A DNA stretch of 64,000 nucleotides from Lonicera japonica (lineage: Eukaryota; Streptophyta; Magnoliopsida; Dipsacales; Caprifoliaceae). The first letter of the stretch is position 1; each line of letters starts with the position of its first letter. Below, piece after piece: positions 1 to 11,190 of the stretch. The position numbers and the translations under genes were made by a program. The notes beneath the pieces were generated by a model that was not told the DNA's origin, made no database searches, and was given only the letters and a program-made list of their open reading frames with translations. The DNA is taken from NCBI GenBank assembly GCA_021464415.1, contig CM038471.1, forward strand, positions 35,685,234-35,749,233, in the 5' to 3' direction.

Positions 1-540
1 GAGAGTTATAAGGCTATAAGGGTAAATTATGAGGATACTTTGGTGTAATTTTGAGAGATATAGAACTATAAGGGTAAATTATGTAATTTTCTAAAATTTG
101 AGGGTATTTTGGTGTAATTATGAGAGATATAGGGCTATGAGGGTAAATTATGTAATTTTCCAAACCTGAGGATATTTTGGTGTAATTATGAGAGATATAG
201 GGTTATGAGGGTAAATTATGTAATTTTCCAAAACCTGAAGGTATTCTGGTGTAATTATGAGAGACCTTCCAAACCTGAGGGTATTTTGGTGTAATTATGA
301 GAGATATAGGGCTACGAGGGTGAATTATGTAATTTTTTAAAACCTGAGGGTATTTTGGTGTAATTATGAGAGTTATAGGGTTATGATGGTAAAATTATGT
401 AATTTTCCAAACTTGAGGGTAATTATGAGAGTTATAGGGTTTATAAGGGTAAATTATGTAATTTTCTAAACCTGAGGGTACTTTGGTGTAAATATAGGAG
501 TTATAGAGCTGTAGGGGTAATTTTTTTAAATTTTCTAAGG
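1..540. repeat. Minisatellite-like tandem repeat, unit about 60-70 bp
   Basis: At least seven degenerate head-to-tail copies of an AT-rich unit are visible. Its recognisable parts are gggtaaattatgtaatttt, a cctgagggtattttggtg block and taattatgagagatataggg. Some copies are truncated, for example near 240-300. The array is cut by the window edge, so its true size is unknown. No coding content is seen. Confidence 0.85.
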
Positions 541-542
541 TA

Positions 543-944
543 TCACAAGTAAAGTATGTGTTCTCTAAATCGGATATTATTTTCAGACAGGCATGTGTAC
601 AAACATAAGAATTGTTTAAAACCATGCAGAAAACGACAAAGATAATAAAAATAAACAGATATAAATACACAAAAGGAAGGATTTTCAAGAAAACATACCA
701 GAGACCGTCGACGGATCTCATGAGAGACAGGCTCTATCAAGAGCCAAGGAACGTCCGGGACTGGAGCAGCCCGGGTAACATCTCGGTAGACCACAGCACG
801 ACCGCGGTCCACCCCGTCCTCGCCGTACCAATCAAGGTCAGCCCAATTGTCATGGTGAGGGTTGTAGTGGAGAACTCCCTAGGCATCGGTAAAGGTCACC
901 TCCTCCTGGTAACCCTTGAGTCGATCTGGCTGTGCGGGATCCAT
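543..944 (-). pseudogene. Antisense ORF of the Tat-like element, one in-frame stop
   Basis: On the minus strand an ATG at 944 opens a frame beginning MDPAQPDRLKGYQEE. It is broken by TAG at 879-881 and then runs in the same frame to a stop at 543. The first part is acidic and rich in D, W and Y (…HHDNWADLDWYGEDG…). After an RRRSL stretch near 707 there is a GT that could be a splice donor, and the sequence downstream of it looks intron-like and low complexity. I recognise no domain. Tat-lineage elements are known to carry extra ORFs in antisense between pol and the 3' LTR, which this position matches. Two copies of the palindromic motif TGTCG(C/T)GCGACA lie about 160-200 bp upstream of its ATG. 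It could also be captured host sequence. Confidence 0.4.
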
Positions 945-1009
945 CAGTATATGAGTAAGATAGTGGAAAAAGTCGAAAAAACCGGTAAGACGGCAGAGCT
1001 TCCGCGCTA

Positions 1010-1890
1010 GAGAGAAGAGAGAAAGAAAGCTAGAGAGAGCAAGAGAAAGGAGAGAATGAGGTGGAATGAGCTCAGCAGGGGCTAATATACTGGTCACGTT
1101 TGTCGCGCGACAAACCACTTCCCACCGAAATGTCGTGCGACATGTTGTCCTTTTCCCTGATTTTTTGACCTTTGTCTCATTTTTTTCTCCTGCAGGAAAT
1201 ACTTCAGAGAAACAGTTTTCAAGGCCTTTCTATATACCGCACACTCATGATGAATATCCCAAGGAAAAGACTTCCAAGTCATCTCTCCAAAAATCTCGAA
1301 AACAAAATACATCTGCCAAAGAAATCTTTGATCTCCCAAGGACCAAGACCATCAAATGGGAAAAAGAGAGAATATCAGAATAAGACGGGAATAAGAAGAA
1401 TTGAAAGAGTAGAAAAGAGAAAAATCTCGCATGAGCACCGAGAGCGAGCGAGAGAAACAGAAATGCAGAGTGACAGGGAGAGCCACACCAAAAGTGACAT
1501 CTAGGCCAAAACCGGCTCAGGGCTTCGTTTTGGGTGAGTAAGGCTCCTGATCACGTCAAACAGGATAAAAGACTCTTGGTCAAAAACAACGAAGGCTGGG
1601 AAAAGTCTTTCCCAAAAGAGGGAGAAATAAGGACATCGAAAAACAGAAAACGATGTAGGCCCACAAAGTGAAAAGATGAGAACTAAAAAGATCAGGGATC
1701 AGAGATTTCCCTTTCAAGCAAATTTTCTTTTCAGCACGATATAGAAGAGAGGGCTTGGAAATAAACCTTTAAATCATCACTCTGCGAAGAATAGAAGAAA
1801 TTTGAAAACTGCTTTCTAAAGAGAAGTGTTCTCACTCGAGAAAACAATAAGAATAAAAATTCAGAAAGATAAGGGGAAAAGATTAAACTC
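1010..1890. other. AG-rich non-coding stretch of the Tat-like element
   Basis: The + strand is strongly purine-biased (gagag, aaag and gaaaa runs). Apart from two palindromic motifs at 1101-1112 and 1131-1142, no gene, domain or structured repeat is seen. Open frames here look like by-products of composition. Confidence 0.5.
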
Positions 1891-2058
1891 CCGGTGAGCT
1901 TCTTTCACTCACACAAAATTTCTCTTTCCCACTCTAGCAGTCGAAGAGAGACAACCATTTTCACCAAAAGGCAAACCACAATCACAAGCCTTCGCCAGAG
2001 GCAAAAACACTCACGAAAGCCCTCCCAGAGGCAATTTTCATTTTTTTACAGATCAAAA

Positions 2059-2340
2059 GCCCTCCCAGAGAGGCAAAGTGGAGCAATGATAGTCCTCCTA
2101 CATGAGGCGAGAAGAGCAAAGCCCTCATAGAGAGGCAAAGTGGAGCAATGACAGTCCTCCCACATGAGGCGAGAAGAGCAAAGCCCTCCTAGAGAGGCAA
2201 AGTGGAGCAATGGTAGTCCTCCCACATAAGACGAGAAGAGTAAAGCCCTCCTAGAGAGGCAAAATGAAGTAATGGTAGTCATCTCATATGAGGCGAGTGG
2301 AGCAATGGTAGTCCTCCCATCTGAGGCAAGTGGAGCAAAT
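2059..2340 (+). repeat. 62-bp tandem repeats in the Tat-like 3' untranslated region
   Basis: The block gccctc…agagaggcaaagtgg starts at 2059, 2121, 2183 and 2245, exactly 62 bp apart. Degenerate partial copies follow to about 2340. Each unit contains gcaatg(a/g)(t/c)agtcctcc and a catgaggcgagaagag tail. Tandem arrays in this part of Tat/Ogre elements are a known source of plant satellite DNA. Confidence 0.85.
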
Positions 2341-2678
2341 AAAAAAGCTCTCGAAAGAGGCAATGAGGTAACAAAAGCTCTCTCCGGAGGCAAAATCAAA
2401 CACAAGCCATCTCTAGAGGCATTCACAAACACTTTTGCATAAATGCACCTGCTTAGAGTTCTTGCGGGAGCCATGGACCACGGTCTTTTCCAGTCGCCTC
2501 AATTCCTTGCAAGCAAAAAGCTTGAGTCGAGAGGGTCTATAGACACCCCGATCCGTGACCCCCTCAATAACCCTAACGACTATCAAGAAGTACAGTTTTT
2601 GGGGCCCGGGACCCACCCGAGCACCCGAAATTGCCCCGAAAGGGTTTGTTGGCCAAACAAACCTGTTTTTAAGGGGGA

Positions 2679-2868
2679 TTATCGCGCAACAAACCATTAT
2701 GTCGCGCAATAATCTCTCTTGTGTCGCACGACAAACCCCTCTGACCCAGACCATCCACTCTCTGACACATCAGTCTGTCAGAAACATCACTTCAGCCGTT
2801 TATCGCGCGACATTTGCTCTTTCTGGGAAAATATCGTGCGACAATCCTCTCCTAGCACTATAAGTAGG
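2679..2868 (+). promoter_or_regulatory. LTR promoter with repeated TGTCGCGCGACA-like palindromes and TATA box
   Basis: Five motif copies or variants precede a TATA-like CTATAAGTAGG at 2858-2868: TTATCGCGCAAC near 2679, TGTCGCGCAATA near 2700, TGTCGCACGACA at 2722-2733, TATCGCGCGACA at 2801-2812 and TATCGTGCGACA at 2832-2843. The dyad symmetry suggests binding by a dimeric protein. A transcription start about 30 bp after the TATA box would put the LTR R region near 2890. Function is inferred from spacing only. Confidence 0.5.
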
Positions 2869-3881
2869 CCAACACCCCAAAGGTACCAGAGGGACAAACG
2901 GGGGATCTAAGAATTCTGAGTCTATATCTGATCTTCTGTTCTTCTATCAAGTATTCTCTACGATCGTCTTATTTCTAAAGAATTATTGAATCTATTCTCG
3001 ACACTCGACGTGTCCCACTTCTGGAATTGAATTCTCGAAAATATCTAAAGAACAAAAAGATTATTATCGCCGGAGATCTCTCTGCCATATTATATTTTCT
3101 TTATTATTATTATTATTCTCGTCCAGAAGGTAAAGAAAGTCTCTTCTAGTATTTAAAATTAGATATCTGTGTACTTGTTTTACTCCTGTTATTCTGTCCA
3201 CGTTTTATTTGAATAAACGTATTGCCAAGTTATAAAATAATCTACTGTTTTTAAAACAAAAACCCTGGTAAAACCATTTGCAAAAACTATAAAAGTAAGC
3301 ATATTATCGCTCGGATAAAACTAGGTTTTCAAAACCCGAACCGATAAAACTTACTTAGGAATTAAAATTCGGCATATTCTGTCTTTTCCATAGACTGCGA
3401 CATACCTGATAAAACTCCCCTTAAAGAGTTCTAATTTCATATTAAATTAGTCCCGATACAAGATCCGCATTTTTCCCAAAGTAATCAAAACACAATAAAA
3501 CCGATATTATCATCTGAGGATATAAAAATGGTAAACTCTCTTTCTAAAAATAAAAGGCTTTGTCATTTGTATTTTACATCCTTTAAAACGAAACATCGGA
3601 TCTCGAAACACAAAGGTTTTCATTCCTTTTCCCGTTTTCTCCAAAATTAGGGTTTTTCATTCGGAAAATAGTAGACTGTCAGTAAAAGCATCCAAGTTTT
3701 TCAACTTAGAGACCACTAGAGACCGAAAGGGCGGAACGGGTGCTTAACACCTTCCCAATCTGTAACATAGTTTTCAAACCCCATAAAATCCTAGTTTCGC
3801 AGACGAACGTGTAAAGAAATGCTTGTCTATAGTCTTTCCTCTTACATAAACCCTTTTTGTTCGTTTTCTCGTAAAACGTAC

Positions 3882-3892
3882 TGGCGACTCTG
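3882..3892 (+). other. Primer-binding-site-like sequence of the Tat-like element
   Basis: TGGCGACTCTG follows the LTR-like region, where a tRNA primer site is expected. The same core is common in plant Tat/Ogre-group elements, whose primer is reported as an arginine tRNA. It marks the 3' end of an LTR at about 3880. Confidence 0.45.
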
Positions 3893-4039
3893 AACGAACC
3901 CTCTTGCATCTAGAAGTATGACAGAGGGACAGTCGATATGAATTATCATAACACCAAAGAAGCAAATGGAACGATGGAATCATTTTCGACGTTTCAGACC
4001 CCACACACGGGAATAAGACCCGGGGGGCCGCATTTGCGG

Positions 4040-5731
4040 ATTCTCACGCATACATAATGGATTTAGCTTCCTCTCTTGGGATACATCTTCGAAATATCTG
4101 ATCAGGACAGTACTTGTACAAGTACGGATCATGAAAATAAAAATTCTTCACCAAAGTAAAGAACCAATTTCGCTCTTGACGAGCCAATCAGGAACCTTTC
4201 CTATGGAGAGATAATTCACGATATCTACAAACCATGGCAAACTACGAACAACCATCAGTAGTTCATCTGGAAAATTTTCTTGAATATGCAAATTGTCTGT
4301 GTCTCGAACTTTGTTAATAAGCTTAGATAAGTGATCAGCTACCACATTCTCTACTCCTTTCTTATCTTTTATAATCAAGTCAAATTCTTGGAGCAGTAGA
4401 ATCCGCCTAATTAATGTTGCTTTCGTATCTTTCTTCGTAAGAAGATACTTAATTGCTAAGTGATCAGTAAAGCAAACAATCGACGATCTAATAAGGTATG
4501 ATCGAAACTTATTTAAAGCGAAAACAATTTTTAGCAACTCTTTCTCAGTTGTGGAATAGTTTAACTGAGCATCATTTAAAGTTCGACTAGCATTGTAAAT
4601 GACATGGGGCTTCTTGTCCTTCCTTTGACCTAAGACAGCTCTAATGGCATAATCACTAGCATAGCACATAAGATCGAATGGTAAGCTCCAATCAGGTGGT
4701 TGCACAATGGGTGCAGTTGTGAGCATTTCCTTGAGCTTATTGAAAGCTTCTTGACACACTGAAGTCTTCAAATGGTGCATCCTTGGCAAGCAGGTTACAT
4801 AGGGGTCGAGAGATAGAACTAAAGTCTTTGATAAACGTCCTATAAAAACCAGCATAGCCTAGAAATGATGAACCTCTTTGACAGTTTTGGGAACTGACAA
4901 ATTAGCAATGAGGTTTATTTTAGCCTTATCCACTTGGATTCCTTCAACTGAGACAATATGACCTAAAACAATATCTTGGGTAACCATGAAATGGCATTTT
5001 TTCCAATTTAAAACAAGATTATTGCCTTTGCAACGAACCAAGACTTTCTCCAGATTATGGAGACAATCTTCAAAAGAATCACCAAAGAGAGAAAAATCGT
5101 CCATAAAAATTTTGAGAAACTTTTCCACCATATCACTAAAGATACTCATCATGCACCTTTAAAAAGTTACTGGTGCATTGCACAAGTCAAAGGGCATTTT
5201 CTTGTAAGCAAAGGTACCAAAATGACAAGTGAAAGTAGTTTTCTCTTGATCTTCAGGAGCAATCTCTATTTGATTGTAACCACTGTAACCATCTAAAAAG
5301 CAATAGAAAGAATGACTAGCAAGTCTCTCCAAAATCTGATCAAGAAATGGGAGTGAAAAATGATATTTTCTTGTTACAAAGTTAAGCTTGAGATAATCAA
5401 TACACATGCGCCAATCAGTGGTAACACGTGTGGGAACTAACTCACCTGCAGCATTAGGAACAACAGTTATGCCAAATTTTTTAGGCACAACCTGAGTCGG
5501 ACTTACCCATTTGCTATCAGAGACAGGGTAAATGATACCAACATCGAAGAGTTTAAGAACTTCCTTAAAGACTACTTCTTTCATGTTGGGATTTAACCTC
5601 CTCTGCATCTGTCGAAAGGGCTTAGCATCTTCTTCAAGGTATATCTTGTGAGTACAGATATCAAGACTTATACCTTTAAGATTAGCTATAGTCCATCCTA
5701 AAGCATCTTTGTGTAACTTAAGAACTTTCAA
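4040..5731 (-). pseudogene. Athila-like pol fragment: reverse transcriptase, RNase H, start of integrase
   Basis: The first frame (5731-5159) holds RT blocks SKWVSPTQVVPKK, WRMCIDYLKLN, CFLDGYSGYNQIEIAP and TTFTCHFGTFAYKKMPF. The catalytic FMDD box follows in a second frame (5152-4859, IFMDDFSLFGDSFEDCL). RNase H lies in a third (4855-4148), with YASDYAIRAVLGQ, TEKELLKIVFAL, TDHLAIKYLL and VADHLSKL. After a break, the integrase zinc-binding start follows near 4140-4045 (VKNFYF-DPYLYKYCPDQI). Canonical C-DASD, G-AVLGQ and DLCNAP-F positions show substitutions such as A to V and G to D, so the enzyme is surely dead. Several frame changes are present. Confidence 0.85.
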
Positions 5732-6134
5732 GAGCTCAGACTCTTGAGTGGAATTTAACTTGCTTGAGACTATAACATGATAAGTTTCATATTCTCCTAA
5801 AAAGGCGTACTTTAGCTCCTAGGGTAGGGGCTTAAGTTCCAATTTGGGAGTTTCGAAAATAGAAGGGATGACTAAAGAATTACTCGGTGGGAGTTCTTCA
5901 AACTTTTCAGTCCACATAACCTGTTCTACTTTGGCTTTTTAGAATCTATATTAGAATTGAGATCAGAAACTGCTTCACTTATCTCTTTCTCAATAGGAGA
6001 ATAAGCTTCAAAATTAGAAAGAGAATGAGTCAAAATTGACTCAACTGGGTCCTTATACTGCAACAAACTAAAGTATTCCTCCAAAACTGTATCCAAGTAA
6101 CTAACTTCTCGAATATCTTCTTATCAAGATCTGG

Positions 6135-6563
6135 CTATCTAGGAATTGAGAAAATATTGACATCGAGAGTCATATTTTCGAACGAAAGCTTCATAACACC
6201 ATTCCTAGCACTAATAATGGCATTGATAGTGGCTAAGAAAGGTCTTCCTAGAATGATAGGGATCTGGGCACCAATATTAGCCATAAGTTGAGTATCTAGA
6301 ACAACAAAGTCAACTAGATAAACAAAATTATCAACCTTAACCAAGATATCTTCAACTACCCCTCATGGTATTTTCACGGAACGATCAGTCAGTTGCAAGG
6401 TAATTCTCGTGAGTTTCAACTCACCCAAACTTAACTGCTGATAAACAGAATACGAGAGTAAGTTCACACTAGAACCAAGATCTAGGAGAGTATGTTCAAT
6501 CTTTTGATCACCAATGTAACAAGAAATGGTAGGACAATCAGGATCCTTGTACTTGGCTGGCAA
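6135..6563 (-). pseudogene. Athila-like aspartic protease fragment
   Basis: Two minus-strand frames (6563-6363 and 6344-6135) give a retropepsin-like segment. It contains LLDLGSSVNLLSYSVY, where Athila-type proteases have DLGAS, then a second half with IPIILGRPFLATINA and KLSFENMTLDVN. The frames are separated by a stop and a shift near 6350. It would process the gag-pol polyprotein in a live element. Confidence 0.75.
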
Positions 6564-7368
6564 TTATGTTGAATGATTGAGCTCACCTGATTAGCTAAAA
6601 ATGCTTTCTTCTGAACAGAGACTCTTCTCTTTATGGTGCATAAGTCTGGAAATTTAGTATAAGAATGAATTTACTTGATCACATCCAAAAGAAGATTGTT
6701 GATCTTCACTTGTTTAAAAAGATTAAGAATATCAGAATTACGGTTATCCTTAACCGGCTTCTGTAACATTTGAGGAAAAGAAATAGGAATATGAGGAATT
6801 AAAGTTTCATCTTTTTCAGGAACATCATTCATATTCTCGGCTTTTGCCTTAGCTTCTTTAGCTATCTCAGCTTCTCTCAAAACTTCAGTAGAAATGTACT
6901 GCTCAGTTTCAACTTCTTCATCTTCTTCTTCTGTCCTTCTTATTAGAATATATGTAGGTGAAGGTGGCTCTATCTGATTGTCAACAACTCTACCATTCCT
7001 GAAAGTAGTGGTAGCTTTGACTTGCTCTTGATATTGCTTATTGCCTAAAAAAGAAGAGTTATTAGTGCATTTGGGATTGGGCTGGGGTTAAGCTGGGACA
7101 GCTTCGTTCCCCTTCGAATCATTTTGATGAGCAATCTTATTTATAGAATTTTCATCTGGTTCATCGCCTGCAACATCTACTGGAACATGCCTTGCAAATT
7201 CTCCTCAGGAACTTTCTTATGCGGTGGAATATAAGAATTAGGATTCGATCCTTGAGGTTGTTGATATTGCTGCGGTGAAGATTGGAAAACTAACTGGAGG
7301 TTGGGGCTGCTAAAAGAATGGTTGAAGTGGTGGTGGTGGTTGAAAATTAGACTGGGCTGCTCAAATGG

Positions 7369-8442
7369 TTAAGAGGACTTCATGGGGTTCCCTTCATAGT
7401 TGTTACCAGACCAACTAAGGTTGGGGTGGTTTCTCCAAGATGGGTTATATCGATCCCTATAAGAATTGGATTTACCAATTGCCATGATAGCATTGCCATT
7501 AGTATTCAACACTTCTCTAAGGGCTGGGATGGTCGAACAGTCACTAGTGAGATACCCGAGTGTGTCGCAAATGTTGCAAGCTTGCTCCACGAACTGCTTA
7601 GGAGCTGATTCTCCTTTCTTTGATTCCAAAGATTCAAGTTTCCGGCAAATAGTAGCTAGCTTAGCATTGATTTCATCGTTATTCTTCAATTGGTACACAC
7701 CAGCTGGTGCTACCTTTGCTTTAACTGTACCTGCCTTAGTACTCGGTTCCCATTCCTAAGAAACTTCAAAAAGCCATTCGAGATATCCTTCAACATCTGT
7801 AGGACTCTTTCCTAAGAATTGCTTATTGCACATTGATTTAACAAACTGATTAGTGGAGGGAACTAGACCATCATAGAAGAAATTGATGATTCTCCATTTT
7901 TCATAACCATGATGAGGACAAGAATTAAAAAGATTTTTGAAGCGCTCCCAACACTGAAAGTAGGCTTCATCATCCTTTTGAGAGAAGTTTTAAATTTCCT
8001 TCTTCGAGTTTGAAGTAAAATGTAAAGGAAAGAATTTCTTGAAGAATTGTTCTTGAAGTTCTTGCCATGAGTTGATGGATCTTGGGAGTAGAGAGATAAA
8101 CTAAGTCTTAGGTTTATCCTTCAAGGAGAAAGGAAATAACTTCAACTTAATTGTATCTTCAGAATAGTTCTGGTCACTGAAAATGGCACAGACATCTTCA
8201 AATTCTCAAATATGAAGATAAGCTTGTTCGCTTTCAAACCCATGGTAAGTGGGTAGAAGTTGAATCATGCCATTGTGAAAATGGAAATTATTTGCATAAT
8301 TTGGAAAATTAATACAAGAAGGAGCAGCATTTCTACCAAGAAGTATGAGTTCACGTAAAGTAAAATTAGGATTTTGAACTGCTTGATTGACTCTAATATT
8401 AGCAGCTCGTGCTGCTTGTTCTTCAGCGTCATGATCGACCAT
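7369..8442 (-). pseudogene. Athila-like gag, interrupted by stops
   Basis: Minus-strand translation gives an N-terminal part (8442-8206, with LGRNAAPSCINFP and NGMIQLLPTYHGFESEQAYLHI). A middle section with the conserved KLKLFPFSLKDK core follows (near 8130). A C-terminal part (7698-7369) holds one degenerate CCHC-like segment (CNICDTLGYLTSDC). At least three in-frame stops lie between, near 8100, 7990 and 7757. It is the former capsid/nucleocapsid protein. Confidence 0.75.
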
Positions 8443-8728
8443 TGGGTGTTCAGCTACCCACGGGATAGTAACGTTTGTAGAATTAGAAGAAAAAGAAAGT
8501 GGAAGTGAATTGGTGGAACTAGAAGACTCAGATGATGGAGATTGTTCGTCGTCTGACTTGTACTTATCAGGAATGACACGGTACTCATACAGTGGATTAC
8601 TTGAAATGTGATTATTAGGACCACGAAGCTAATGTTTCATATACTAGGCAGAGACCTAATATAGAATCCTAGGATGGAAAAGAAAAGATAGAAATAAACT
8701 ATAAATAAACAAATGAAACCGTTAACCT

Positions 8729-8747
8729 TCCCCGGCAACGGCGTTGG
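8729..8747 (-). other. Athila primer-binding site
   Basis: The minus strand reads AACGCCGTTGCCGGGGA, close to TGGCGCCGTTGCCGGGGA, the complement of the tRNA-Asp 3' end used by Athila. It fixes the inner border of the LTR at about 8745. Confidence 0.7.
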
Positions 8748-11190
8748 AAATAGCTTGACTACACTCAGAAAGTGCGAAGTATTACGCCTAAGTGCAAGCG
8801 GTCAAGTTATAGTATATTTGGGGAAGTTCAAGGTTAAACCACAGGGAAGGTAACTAACCTATTTCTCTAGTTATCTCTCTTAGGGGAAATAAGGGAAAAG
8901 AAAAGAAAAGATGATTGAAATGAGGAATAGGAAAAGAAAAATGAAATTAGATTAGACTACTAACTAACTTAAACTAAAACTAAAAGCAAATCTAGTCCTA
9001 TGGTGCAAAAATAAAAGGGAATCCATAAGTGCAAGTTTTATACCTAAAAGGCTTTCTAAATGCACTAGGGGAGTATGCAATTGAACTAAAAATAAATAAA
9101 TAAAATAAAATAGCGTACTAATTAAAAAAATCAGAATATTAAATGAAGTTAACTCAACGAGAAACAAACGTTAGGGGTATTCATAGTTAGGGAGTACGAA
9201 ACTATTCCAATCAGGTAATCCGAATCTAAGTTTAAATATGATTTTTCACTAAGATTTAGCTCTTAGACCTTCCAACCATCCAATTATATTGCTACTACAA
9301 GTATATCATAATCCATGCGTGACAAAGACTATATAGACTAACTTTGAGCAATAGAATTCGATAGTAAAGCTTTTTGACTTTGAAAAAGTGTAATTTAAAA
9401 CTTAGTATTGCTAGTGCGTGACAAAAAAATCCAAGTTAATTAAATCTCCCAAAAATTAGTAGCTTAACACTCTCCTAAGGTTTGAATATGTTTGAACGTA
9501 ATTCAAATCAAATCCCTCGTAAAAAGAATACCGAAAGTCAAAATTAACACTTTTTCGGCACTTACGTGAATAAACACCAAAACAACGCCAAATCAGTTAA
9601 TTCACTTAAGAAACTAACCTAACTAATTATAGGATAAAGACCATCCTCAAATCATTCACGTTAGGATTTTGGTGCAAAAATCCGTGAATTGACGTTTTAC
9701 GGTTCTTAATCAGATGGAATTTATGAGCTAACTTATGGAAACATGTTTTTAAGGAATGCAAAGATAAGAAACTACTCATACATTTAGTAAGTGATCTATA
9801 ACCAATAAAAAAATTAGATTCAAATCTAAATTAGATTACATTCAAAAATTAAGTTCCCATCTTTTACTACGGACCACTAACTAACGATTTAGCTAGACAT
9901 ATTCAAATTAAACAAGAAAACAAATATATAAATCATGAAAAATAGTAGAAAACTAACTAAGAACATAAAAAATCAAATTTAAAAACTTTTTCCTTTAGAA
10001 TTACTCAATTTCGATTTAAAACGAAGATTTTATACTTAAAACGGTAAATGAATTCAAAAATTGACATAAATTAAAGAAATTCAACTAAAACCCTAAAAAT
10101 TCTAGAAAATCAGATTAATAATGATTAACAAAGAATCACACATGAATAGCTTGGAAAAACAGTAAACTATTTGAATATTAAATAAGAAACAAGCGTATAA
10201 CGATAGAAAAATGAAAAACCGATAATTTCGATCTATAAACCTTAGGATCAGCCCCTAAAACGTGGTTTTTGGGTTGATTCTAGAATATATATATGATCTT
10301 TAACAACTAATCTATAAATATCAAATTAAACGAACAATCAAAAGCAATCAAATTGAAAGAAAAATGAAAACTAGGGTTTACCCGGTATGCGATTGAGACT
10401 TGAATTGAAAACTGAATTGAATGATGAATTAATGTTGAATATACTAATGTTATAGCCTTAAAATATAATAAATAAACTAACCTAACAATTTTTTTGAAGA
10501 AAGAAAAGAAAATTCACTCAAGTTTGATCGTCAGATGTAGCGCAAAAGCTCCCAAAAACATTATGGTGCTCTCTGCTTCTATACTAATCAATTCTAAATT
10601 ATTGCGTACCTTAAAATATGAGATATATGACCTTCTATATAGTACACAAGTGTCTTAAGTCGTGGTTTTAGTAATCCTTGAAGAAACGGGTCGAAACATG
10701 GCTCACAATTGAATTTGGGCCTAAAATTGTGCCTATTTTATTTATAATGCCTTCATTTTTTGCTTATAACTTTTTTCTCCGAAGTCCGATTGACACACCA
10801 TTTTCTCCTATGTGTAGGTAGTTTAATTCTATACAATTTTTATTTCTGGAGATTTCTTCAAATTCCCATTATAGAAAAACTTTAATCAACTACAACCTCA
10901 AGCTTTTTACGGCAGTTCTCGATTTTGCTCAGAAACTTACGGAATTGATTCGATTGAGATTATTTCCTCTTAGGAGCACTCTTGGAAACTTGCATTCACT
11001 TCATTCATGCTTAGGTACTTGCTTTTATTTTCTTGCTAGTGCTTTGGGGGTAGCTTGAGAAGTTTTTCTCGTTTCGGGCATTGGAATGGGTTTTGACTTC
11101 TTCTTCGGGCCTTCCTCTCGTACTTTTTCCCTTTCAACCTGCTATCTTACTTACATCCTCAGTTTAGTCGACATTTTAATGCAGTTTTAC
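8745..11190 (-). repeat. Athila 5' LTR (outer border uncertain)
   Basis: The region is AT-rich, non-coding and starts with TG next to the primer site. A TATA-like box (minus ACTATATAGAAGG, near 10632-10645) would put U3 between about 10660 and the outer end. No second copy exists in the window to define the LTR by comparison. The outer border at about 11190 rests on composition only. Confidence 0.4.

Larger units (their letters stand above)
541..4040 (+). mobile_element. Tat/Ogre-like Ty3/gypsy retrotransposon remnant (3' untranslated region, LTR, primer-binding site)
   Basis: In + orientation the segment holds an antisense reading frame (543-944), an AG-rich stretch (about 1010-1880), 62-bp tandem repeats (2059-2340), and an LTR-like promoter region with a TATA box at 2858-2868. 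A TGGCGACTCTG primer-binding-like site follows at 3882-3892. Antisense ORFs and a tandem-repeat-rich 3' region just upstream of the LTR are known traits of Tat-lineage elements. The order of 3' UTR, LTR, then PBS implies an internal-LTR-internal arrangement, as left by tandem insertion or LTR recombination. No gag-pol of this element survives here. LTR ends could not be fixed, and the right border near 4040 abuts Athila integrase sequence. Confidence 0.5.
4040..11190 (-). mobile_element. Athila-lineage Ty3/gypsy retrotransposon, decayed, 3' end missing
   Basis: On the minus strand the order is LTR (about 11190-8745), tRNA-Asp-type primer site (8747-8729), gag (8442-7369), protease (about 6563-6135), reverse transcriptase (5731-4859), RNase H (about 4750-4250) and the first part of integrase (to about 4040). 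The RT motif set and the primer site complementary to the tRNA-Asp 3' end fit Athila. Stops and frameshifts break gag and pol. The rest of integrase, any envelope-like ORF and the 3' LTR are absent, because Tat-like DNA begins at about 4040. The outer end of the single LTR is a guess. Confidence 0.8.

Noticed and set aside
612..1010. A 132-codon + strand frame opposite the antisense ORF
   Set aside because: It is the shadow of the better-supported minus-strand frame, with composition typical of an opposite strand and no recognisable domain.
2046..2474. Long minus-strand frame across the 62-bp repeats
   Set aside because: The predicted peptide is just the repeat translated. Since 62 is not a multiple of 3, the frames drift, so it is not a conserved protein repeat.
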